NCBI GenBank assembly: GCA_001414485.1
Contig: LLEY01000377.1
Span: forward strand, 1-10,707
Reading direction: 5' to 3'
DNA length: 10,707 nucleotides
Source of the DNA: Calycina herbarum
Lineage: Eukaryota; Ascomycota; Leotiomycetes; Helotiales; Pezizellaceae
Shown here: positions 1 through 7,841 of the stretch, in pieces
Position numbering within the stretch: position 1 is the stretch's first letter
How the letters are laid out: every line of letters starts with the position of its first letter
Position numbers and translations under genes: made by a program
Notes under the pieces: model-generated
Told to the model about the DNA's origin: nothing
Seen by the model: the letters and a program-made list of their open reading frames with translations, nothing else
Databases searched by the model: none

Positions 1-595
1 TTCTATGGGAAGTGGTGGATTTTAAAATTCGCTGGCCGTAATATCTATTGTTAGGGCACACGGTGAAATTATAATCTAAATTTTTCTAAGTCCTTTTTTA
101 ATAACTCTTATTTTTATGTCTTTTAAATGTTCCTAAATAAGCCTATGCTTTTCTTTAGACAAGTTCTCGTAGTACTCGGACCATTCTCTGGAAGTTTGCT
201 TCGGCGGATATCAGTTGCGTCTGACTATACCTAAGAATAAGGAAACGAGAAAAATAAATTCGAAGTAGCTAAATTTAAGTAATAAGGAAGCTGAAAACTT
301 TATGCTAGCTTATAGACTTGGGCCTAGTTCTTAGCTTGCACAATTAGAGTTGCCAGATTATCCTGTACAAAATTTATCGATAGATAGATGTGGAACTGAG
401 TGTTACGAGTTAGGGCTGGGAAAATATATTTATTCTTAGAAAGTTTTAAATTGATGCGAGCAGTATATGTGTCTATATAGTAGAAAGCTACACTGGGGTT
501 TATATTCCCTGTAGCAGCTTTTTCTAACACTAAATCTGGTGGCTGTCGCTGCTCGCCGCCATCTGATTCCCGACACCCCCTTAACCTGTCCACCT
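1..595. other. AT-rich intergenic DNA, no gene seen
   Basis: Both strands were read. The open frames that cross this stretch on the minus strand are the run-on of alternate frames of the neighbouring gene; they lack a plausible ATG context or a recognisable motif. The DNA is rich in TA, TTA and AAAT words. The part nearest 595 is probably the 3' untranslated region of the minus-strand gene that ends at 596. I see no RNA gene or mobile-element end here. Confidence 0.6.
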
Positions 596-967
596 TCAAG
601 ATCTGTATGGTAAAAAGGGCTTGGTTTCAGGGTAGACCGGTGGTGGTGATTCCACTCGGACCCAGTTAGGACTTCCATCAGAAGGTAATTCGACGTGCAC
701 AGGTATGTCCTCGCACTTCGGACGACTTTCTGCAGCTTTACAAGAGTGATGGTGATGATAATAATGGACTTCATAGTGATGATAGTGATGGATTTCGTGC
801 TTGTTTTGTTGAGACTCTTCGGTTGGTTGGATACCAGGGTTTAAGAAGTACTTCTTAACACATGAGGTACAGATACCAGGCCGTGGAACCCTACCAGGGG
901 TGAGAGGGTGCCGTTCATGATAAGACGAGGAACGAGGTTTCTGGCAAGCAGCGCAGATATGCTCCAT
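596..967 (-). CDS. small CxxC / His-rich putative zinc-binding protein
   Basis: An uninterrupted 123-residue frame runs from an ATG at 967-965 to a TGA at 598-596. Seen directly: a CAAC pair at residues 5-8 and a CTSC pair at 33-36, which together could hold one zinc ion, and a stretch HEIHHYHHYEVHYYHHHHSC at 57-76 containing ten histidines, which is an obvious metal-binding composition. The C-terminal third is Pro/Glu-rich (ESPPPVYPETKP). There is no signal peptide, membrane segment or known catalytic motif. I recall small fungal hypothetical proteins of this layout (CxxC, Pro-rich linker, CxxC, then His/Tyr-rich EIHHYHH), but none with a known function, so I give none. It is transcribed away from the patatin gene, with which it shares a 516-bp divergent upstream region. 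The gene call rests on the motif layout; metal binding is inferred. Confidence 0.68.
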   Translation of the reverse strand: MEHICAACQKPRSSSYHERHPLTPGRVPRPGICTSCVKKYFLNPGIQPTEESQQNKHEIHHYHHYEVHYYHHHHSCKAAESRPKCEDIPVHVELPSDGSPNWVRVESPPPVYPETKPFLPYRS

Positions 968-1483
968 GATGATAATCTCTAGGTATCGAGGTTAGCTAGA
1001 AAAGCATCGCATAATATTTGAAAGTACTAACGTCGGGTAACACGTGATTATATACACTGGATAGGTGCTTTAGTTAAGAGTTGCAATTTATTCCATGATA
1101 TCCTAGAACCGCCGACCAGATCTAGCAAGCCACTCCTTAACTTGTACTAAGTTTTAAACTTTCCACACTCCTAGTAAAGCTGTGCCTCTACCCTCCGATG
1201 CCTACATAAGCGGGGTTGAAATAAGCTACAACGATAATTATGTTGCCAAGTTAAGCACACGCTTATATATTAATTAGGCGAATGACTATATCAACTAGGC
1301 TAAAGAGTATATTAGGCAAAAGCTTATTCGAAATAACATGTGGTTAGAAATAAGTATAAAGACAAGAGCAGCTGAGAATTGAAAATATCACATCACTTTT
1401 GTTTCTATCCTCTCGTTTAGTACTTCCGCAGCTGAGCACCGCTTTTATTCTCTTCATCTCCACAGCTGGTCTGTTTGATTGTA
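968..1483. promoter_or_regulatory. divergent intergenic region between the Cys/His-rich gene and the patatin gene
   Basis: These 516 bp separate two start codons on opposite strands, so both promoters should lie here. A perfect CACGTG E-box palindrome sits at 1041-1046, a site type bound by fungal bHLH factors; whether it is used is unknown. The last ~90 bp before the patatin ATG are pyrimidine-rich (around 1397-1463), as is common just upstream of fungal start codons. No open frame of interest is seen. Confidence 0.45.
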
Positions 1484-4400
1484 ATGAAATCCTGTCATCA
1501 TAGCCACTGGCTAGGGTTGTATAAAAGAGACAACGAAATCACCTTCGCTCAATCTGACCGAGCTGAGACTTTACTCCATAGCCTTCCTTACTTGGAATCT
1601 CAAAAGCCTACTCTCTTGGTTCTCGTTGGGAATAGATCCAAGGAACGAGCGCTAAAAGAGCTGGCCTTGCCAAGAACCACAAAGAATTCCCAAAGCAGTC
1701 GAGGATACGGTGAGATACACCTTCATCTAGATCCCTCTACTACCTTTAGCGACAGACCTATTCTCATTGCCGATGGAGACATTCCTCTCCAGCCAAAGGC
1801 ACATAAGGTTGTCCCGTTGGATCAATGCCACGAGATCACCAACCGGAGCCTTATAGGATTCGGAGATGTACAGGCCGCCGCAGACAGTCTATATTTTCGA
1901 CTCCTCTCCCCATTTACCGACGTCTTCTGCTTTTTTGCTAGTGATCTCGGAGGTTTGCAACCTATCGCGCGGGTCATCGCTGCTTGGATGAACGCGGGTC
2001 AACCTTCGACGCTTCCAGCGACCGCACGCTCCCAGATCATCATTGTGACGGAGCCGTCCGCAACGGAGGGTCAAGAGTCACGGATCCTGGATCGGTTTCT
2101 CCTGCTCCTAGCTCAGGAGACGAGGACCGATCCTTTAACATTCTTTGGAAGTATCCGGGTACTTAGTTTACTCCCAGATGGCGATCTTTCGCCGTCGGCC
2201 CGTCATAGAAAGCTTAAGGAAGTCTTGATGGATGCTGTTGATCATGTCCGATTGGCGAGGATCGAGTCGAGAACGCTTTTCTCAGCACAGCATTTAGCTG
2301 CCTTCTTAAGCCAGGCCTACTCCCACTTTGCCGCAAGTTGCAAAGAGCCGTTTAACTTTATCCAGGCATCACGTATTGACAACCCACCCGCGGCGGATCT
2401 CAAGGAGCACCTAACTAGATTTTTGCTCAAGATGAAAAGCTTAGGAGAGTTGAAGAGTTTCGCCATCCCTCTTATTGCCTCCAGTCTTTTGCTAGACAGC
2501 TACCCTCCGGACATGCATTGTAAGTAATACCCTAGTAGAGGAACCATGGCTGATCGTCCAATAGTCTTTTGCCCCCGAGATGTCTTTCGGGTGTTATACA
2601 AAGACGCCTGTTACCACGCATGTAAAGAAGGAGTGTTTGTTAATGAAAACTCTTCCAATCTCCTCTTACCATCGGGATTTATTAAGCTCATTGAGGATGA
2701 TCTCTCAGCGCGCTTCGAGACACTAGACTCTTCCACGACGGCCACGTCAGTAGATCTCCACCGTCAGCTCCTGCTCCGGTGTGAGCCAGGTCGGCTTACC
2801 ATTCGCTCAGAGGAAGTCTGCCTCGTGTGCTTACGCAGAACACCGCAATATAACCTCGCATGTGGGCACTGTATTTGTGAAAACTGTGTCCGTGTTTTTG
2901 GGAGAAGTGAACATGACCGGTGGACGTTTGAGGTTGACAGCTGCTTCTGGTGTGGACTGTCTACATCCAGAGTAGTTGTGAAGACTTTGCCTCCAACAGC
3001 CGGCGTTCGTGTGCTAACATTTGATGGGGGTGGTGTACGGGGTTTAGTAACCCTGATCTACCTACAGTTATTGCAAGACCAGATCGGCTTGGATTATCCG
3101 GTGCAAGAACATTTTGACGTCGTCGTTGGCACAAGTTCTGGTAAAGTCCCTAGCGAGAGCCGTCAACCACACTAACAGAAGCAGGAGGAATTATTAGTGC
3201 GGATTTGTGTGTGATAGGTTCGTCGGTGGAGTTATGTATCAAACGATTTGAAGGCTTTGCTAAACAGGCTTTCCAACCTCGACCATCGTTAGGCATACCA
3301 CTAATCTCATGGGCAGTGCATTTCGTTATATCAATTTTCGCTGACGGGCGGTACTCTGCTAAAAATCTTGAATTGGCCTTGCAAGTAGCATACGGAAGTG
3401 ATCGAGGCATCCTTGATTGCTCTAAAGCCACAGCTACCGGTACTCGCATCGGCTGGGTTGTGACAACGATTCGCGACAGTTCAACATGTGTCTTCACGAA
3501 CTATAATGGAGTGGGGACAAGGCCTCGGGGTTCTGGTAGCTAGTCAGGCGATGGAAATCGAATTTCTACTTACGTTGATAGGATATCATGTCTTACGTGC
3601 AAAAGATGCAGGACGGATCCTACTATGGGAAGTGTAAGTAATCTCTTGACGTATATGAGACCAGCTAACATAGAGCAGCGCGAGATGCGGATCAGCAGCA
3701 CCCTCGTAAGTAAGAATTATAATGACCTTGTCCTTCAGCTGATTAGGAAGATACTTCAAGCCAAAGCATATCTCAGGCGTAGGCACGTTCCAGGATGGAG
3801 GCCTACACCAGAATGACCCAGGGATATTAGCCCTTCAAGAGGTGGCGGCTATGTACCCATTCGCCGACGGGCCTAGCCTTGTGGTCTCCTTGGGAACCGG
3901 TTCCCGCCGGACGGACGACGAGCCACGCATGTCACCTACTCGTGGGATTTTCAAAGACGGTTTTATTCCCCGTCTTTTCCGCGCCTTCAAGCTCTCCATG
4001 AGCAGTATCCATGGGCATAAATTTCGGAGTCGTCGAAGGAAGGGTAGCAAAGAGCAGTATTTTCGGTTCAATGTTGAATTTAACGGCCCTGAGCCTGACC
4101 TAGATGATACAACGAAGATGCAGGAACTCAAAGTCGCAGCTCGATCCGCTATTCAAGGCTCAAAAGAATTAGCCCGGCTAGCGAGATGCGTAATAGCCGA
4201 GCTATTCGTCTTTGAGCTTGAATGCCAACCTCCAAAGGAGCACGGGAAGTATATATGTGTTGGCCATATTTTGTGCCGCCTTCATGCTAACCACCCAGCA
4301 TTGGTGGGCTTGATTAATCTTCTGTCCAGAAAGCCGACAAAGTTTCTTCTCCAAGGCCATCCGCTAGAAGGATTAACAAGGGAAGGGTCGTATTTGGATA

Positions 4401-4630
4401 AAGGAGGCAACTTCAACAAGAGAGTGGCCGTGGAGCTGGTCGATAGAAAATCGCCTATAGCAATTCAACTCCAGGAAGGAACATCAGAGCCTTGCCATAT
4501 CAGCGGTTCTCCTTATACCATTGACTCTCTTGTCGCTGCTCAACGTCTCGATGCATGCTTTGGGACGTCGCATCACATCAAGCGGAAGAGGGCACCTGAT
4601 ACTCGGTCTCGAAAACGCCAACGGCATTAA
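1484..4630 (+). CDS. RING finger-patatin phospholipase fusion protein, six exons
   Basis: Predicted patatin-like acyl hydrolase (membrane lipid acyl-ester cleavage) joined to a RING-type finger that may recruit E2 ubiquitin enzymes. Exons inferred from GT-AG sites plus frame: 1484-2519, 2565-3140, 3185-3535, 3582-3633, 3679-3705, 3751-4630; total 2922 nt, 973 residues. Introns are 45, 44, 46, 45 and 45 nt. Domains: residues 1-345, alpha/beta-like region with hydrophobic strands (PTLLVLVGN 42-50, RPILIADGD 91-99, QIIIVTE 184-190); RING C3HC4 at 431-475 (CLVC, CGHCIC, C453, CFWC); patatin from about 492, with glycine-rich oxyanion loop DGGGVRG 499-505, nucleophile Ser536 in GTSSG, and catalytic Asp696 in FQDGG. 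The tail KRKRAPDTRSRKRQR (958-972) resembles a bipartite nuclear signal. An in-frame TTG lies upstream, but ATG 1484 is the first ATG. The domain order matches fungal proteins labelled FabD/lysophospholipase-like. All catalytic residues are present, so I see no sign of inactivation. Exon joins need RNA proof; the last acceptor (AAG at 3750) is the least certain. Confidence 0.87.
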
Positions 4631-5382
4631 TCGAGACCAACTAGGGAGGTCTAAGTGGTTCGCATTCAAGGAGTATAGAGTCAGAGTGAGTCGCTATATT
4701 AGTTGTCTCGGTGCTTGCTAAGTCTAAAATTTAGATATCATTTATAGATCGTGGCATATGCGCGCCTCGCGTGATACACCAGCCACTTTGTGGCTAGGTC
4801 ATTATCGTTGAAGCAATACAATCAGCTAATCACCCAGTCTGGATATTACGTTTTAGTCCTGAATTAATCCTCTTAGAACGATTGACGTTTACTACTTTGT
4901 ACGTCCTCTACGAAAACACAAAGCACGTATATATAACAACTTTGCCACAGTCATTGCCGTATCCGAAAATCTCTTCGTCGGCATGCCCAACAGGCATACT
5001 AATAACTTTCTCATCGGATATCACCGTACCTATCAATAGAAGGTTGGAGCTAGATAAATCAACTGCTATAAAAAACTCGATAAAAAAAAATAGAACAAGA
5101 CCCCCTAGAATTTTATGATAGTTTGTCAAAGGAGTTCAAATAGTTAGTGTGGTGTAAAAAGATTAAATGAGGGGCAGTAATGGGCATCTTTACCCCTCGA
5201 TTAGTAAGCTATATGACACCGCGCGAAAGCGGCGTGATGTTACCCGAAGATTGTTAGTCATCGGTGAGGGACCCAGCCTCCCTCATCGTCACTCTCGCGC
5301 AGCTTTAGGAAATCCTCACCATGGTCAGCAACATATCAGTACGTTTCACATCAACATCGACAGTCAAATATATCTGACACCA
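4631..5382. promoter_or_regulatory. intergenic region upstream of the HNH gene
   Basis: This 752-bp stretch holds the patatin 3' untranslated region and the HNH promoter and leader. Frames of 70-80 codons at about 4882-5129 exist on both strands, but the minus one has no ATG at its start and neither shows a motif, so I call no gene. From 5167 the HNH frame is already open, with an in-frame ATG at 5167; the residues read from it (Arg/His-rich, no motif) look like translated leader, so I place the start at 5383. Confidence 0.45.
5321..5377 (+). promoter_or_regulatory. upstream ORF in the HNH gene leader (18 codons)
   Basis: An ATG at 5321 in a strong context (CTCACCATGG) opens a frame of 18 codons ending in TGA at 5375-5377, five bases before the proposed HNH start at 5383 and in a different frame. 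If the transcript starts upstream of 5321, ribosomes should meet this ATG first and would have to leak past or reinitiate to make the HNH protein. Its effect is inference; the alternative is transcription starting between 5321 and 5383, or use of the in-frame ATG at 5167. Confidence 0.4.
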
Positions 5383-6668
5383 ATGGATCCTGCTATCCAG
5401 GTCTATCGCACGCCATCTAATTCATCATCCCGTCAAGGACATCCTCCAGTTTGCCCTCCCCCACCACAAGCCGTCTTCCCTATTCCCCGGGGATTCAGTA
5501 CAGAGAATTCTTCAGGAACGTCATCCTCAGGCTCCAAGAGAAAACGCGCAGTTGTAAATGATGGCAGCGATGCAGGCCGCTCCCGCACTCGGGTGTCAAG
5601 TACGTCTGACTTCAACAACAACACAAAGGCGCAGGTGAGAGAACAGTACAATAACAAATGCTGGCATTGTGGAGCAAGTCCCGCGGATATCTGCCATATT
5701 ATCGGCAGCAGAGATCACACTGTAAGTAGCGTATGCGTTCAGCGGGGGCCAATCTAACTTCGTCCCAGTTTCATGAGGCCCTTACACATGGTCTGATCGA
5801 CTTCCAAGAGAAACAAAACCCACAGAACGCGATCGCACTCTGCGGTACCTGCCATACGAATTTTGATCATGTCTACAATCCCTCATTCTTCTTCTTACCA
5901 ACCGATTTGAATTATTTCATAAACTACGAGCGACAGGATAGGAAACGTCGTCGAAGACTGGGTCGTCGCACGGGGACCATTCCGGCGCGGATGTGTCCTA
6001 CTGCACAAACATATCAGGATCACCAAATACATCAGGGAGTTGAAGGTGCTGAGGTGGGAGGTCTCTATACAAGAATTGTCATAAATGACTTCCTCCCTCA
6101 ATATCCTGGACGCGCTCCTTTTCATCCCGGTCTTAGTGAGTATGGTGCGACAAAGTCGTGGACGGGTTCGCCTATGGCATCTTTGCAGCGTGCTGTACTT
6201 ATGCTACGGAAACTCAATCTCCATGGGATTCCTCGGGAAATTCGAAATGCTCTGCGACAATTACAAGATGCGTACAGCGAAGAATTGGATCTTGATGGCT
6301 CAGACACAAGTAGCCAAGGGAGAATCGAGCTCAGCAAACCGGAGGAAACCGATTTTGAGGAAGGGAGGGGGGAAAGGTTTGAAGACAAGAGAAGAGAAAC
6401 CAGAGCCAGGTCGCAACAAAGTGGGGCAGAACAGAGATCTGCAAGTGGGAATAGAGAGCAGGATTGTGAAGAGCACGTAGTCAGCGAAGACAAGGAACGC
6501 GCTAGCGCCTCAAAGGGTGAAGTCCACTCGGAGGCAAATATCGAGGTTGCATTTTCACATCCAAGGGTGCGCCATCAGGATATCGATTGCAATGCATCTC
6601 GGTTCTGGCGTTGGGGACCCTACGCAACGAGCGAGGATGCAGCGAAGTTCTTTCAGCGGGTGTTGTAA
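5383..6668 (+). CDS. HNH nuclease-like protein (HNH_2 type), two exons
   Basis: Predicted HNH (beta-beta-alpha metal) nuclease-like protein of 412 residues. Exons 5383-5721 and 5769-6668 are joined across a 47-nt intron (GTAAGT donor, CTAAC branch, CCCAG acceptor) that falls between codons. Residues 1-90 are Ser/Pro-rich and probably disordered, with KRKR at 52-55 as a possible nuclear signal. The HNH core follows: CWHC 93-96, DICHI 102-106 supplying the first His, N133 in QNAIALC, then CGTCH 138-142 and a late His147. After it come FFFLPTDLNYFINYE (153-167), typical of fungal HNH_2 proteins, and a basic run DRKRRRRLGRR (170-180). About residues 270-375 are a charged Glu/Arg/Ser low-complexity stretch. 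The C-terminus has the Trp-rich motif FWRWGPYATSEDAAKFF. The ATG at 5383 was chosen because the extra 72 residues from the ATG at 5167 show no domain. Target (DNA or RNA) is unknown. Family assignment firm; start site uncertain. Confidence 0.82.
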
Positions 6669-7034
6669 GACCAATACAATCATGCTTTATATACTAGTAA
6701 CGCAACATGAATATGCGTGGAGCAAGCCCTGAACACAGATTCGTAGATATGGTCGAGATAGAACAGTTCGCGATACGGTTGGCCTGGATCATACCCAAGA
6801 CTCTTCTGGTATGCATGCATGGGAGTCACACGATGTAGGTCAGCCGAGTAACACGTCAGACATGCATCACGAATACGGATACAGATGGTGATTAGAAATG
6901 TAGAGATGCGTTGCGATTGTTATAAGCTTCTTCTTCAACTTTCGCTCTCTCCACTTTACTTGTTCTAACCACCTGCGTAGTTTATAGTTTTACTCCTCTA
7001 CTCTCCATCTTGGCCAGCTTGAACACCATTAGGG
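6669..7034. promoter_or_regulatory. intergenic region between the HNH and C2H2-nuclease genes
   Basis: These 366 bp lie between two genes on the same strand and should contain the 3' end of the first and the promoter of the second. About 6927-7018 is pyrimidine-rich (CTTCTTCTTC, CTCTCTCC), as in fungal core promoters and leaders just upstream of a start codon. I see no gene, repeat or clear TATA box. Confidence 0.4.
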
Positions 7035-7841
7035 ATGGCTTACGGATGCGTCCCTTGCGATCGCTATTTTAGCAGCCATCAGGCCCTTCAGCAGCACTTA
7101 GACTCTCCAGCACACGAATTCGACTGCGACGAGTGTGACAAAAGCTTCCAGAGTCAACACGCGCTTCAGCAACATCTGGACTCACCGGCTCACATACCCA
7201 AGGCACGCAAATGCTATCCTGGCATTCCTCGCTCCGAGGTCACTCCCGTCTTTGCGGCTGCCTGTCGACTGTGTTTCCAACAACCCACTGTGGACAGTCT
7301 CTCAAGGCAGGTGAAAACCAAGCTCGAAGAAGCAGTAATTTCTGCGATAATAGCAGCGGCTCTACGGCTATTGCCGACCGATGATACCCTACAAGGTATT
7401 GCTTTACGAACAAAACAACTTCGAATCAGGGCAGCTAAAGCTAAATTTGCCGAAGATAGCTTTTGTGCGGAGTTGGCTCGCCTTGGCTACAAATTCAGTC
7501 GCGAGTGCCAACAAAAAGGAGAAGCTGTGACTCCAGATATCCGCTTTGATGAGCCAATCTCTGTCTTCGGTCAACTATGCTGGTGGCTAGAGTTCAAAGA
7601 TTACTTTGGCTTCCGGAGGAATCCGTTCGTTGTAGCAAAGGATAAAAGACAATTTCTGAAGTATTCGACTCAGACAGGTCCAGGTTCCGTGGTCTATAAA
7701 CTTGGGTATGAAACAAGCCACGTGAATATTAATAGAGTGGTGACTTTTCGTGAGGAGGAGGTTTTACAGCACCTAAGTTTGAAAAAAACAGTAGCGTTAC
7801 ACTGCCGAGGCATTCTTTGCGACGAAATTCATATAACTTAA
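7035..7841 (+). CDS. double C2H2 zinc finger with CDIN1/TPD-type nuclease-like domain
   Basis: Single-exon frame of 268 residues, ATG in context GGGATGG. Two C2H2 fingers open the protein: C5-x2-C8-x12-H21-x5-H27 and C31-x2-C34-x12-H47-x5-H53, spaced 26 residues apart and sharing the identical string ALQQHLDSPAH. The spacing x5 between the histidines is longer than in classic DNA-binding fingers and recalls RNA-binding or JAZ-type fingers. From about residue 90 the protein resembles the TPD-motif family (Pfam PF14811; human CDIN1/C15orf41), a PD-(D/E)XK nuclease superfamily branch: TPD at 166-168 supplies the metal-binding Asp, WWLEFKDYFG at 183-192 supplies E186 and K188, and QFLKY with TGPGSVVYKLGYE (214-226) matches the family's Q..Y..R.GPG..IY...G block. 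All three predicted catalytic positions are present. A role in nucleic-acid cleavage in the nucleus is inferred from family membership; no substrate is known to me. The stop lies in AT-rich DNA with no downstream partner on this strand. Confidence 0.8.
   Translation: MAYGCVPCDRYFSSHQALQQHLDSPAHEFDCDECDKSFQSQHALQQHLDSPAHIPKARKCYPGIPRSEVTPVFAAACRLCFQQPTVDSLSRQVKTKLEEAVISAIIAAALRLLPTDDTLQGIALRTKQLRIRAAKAKFAEDSFCAELARLGYKFSRECQQKGEAVTPDIRFDEPISVFGQLCWWLEFKDYFGFRRNPFVVAKDKRQFLKYSTQTGPGSVVYKLGYETSHVNINRVVTFREEEVLQHLSLKKTVALHCRGILCDEIHIT

Noticed and set aside
324..774. Two minus-strand frames overlapping or following the Cys/His-rich gene
   Set aside because: One overlaps that gene in another frame and the other starts at TTG at its stop; both have run-on composition and no motif.
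1475..1483. Start of the patatin protein at a TTG nine bases upstream
   Set aside because: Nuclear fungal genes nearly always use ATG; the first ATG in this frame is at 1484.
2546..3175. Separate genes for the RING part, the GTSSG part and the C-terminal patatin part
   Set aside because: Consensus introns with branch points join all parts in frame and rebuild the expected patatin order; the ATG at 2546 lies inside the first intron.
4882..5129. Short open frames on both strands in the patatin-HNH intergenic region
   Set aside because: The minus frame opens at TTG rather than ATG; neither has a motif, a signal peptide followed by a plausible mature protein, or splice-site support.
5322..5369. 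Splicing of the upstream ORF into the HNH frame
   Set aside because: The only GT-AG pair that would serve gives an intron of about 25 nt, too short to be spliced.
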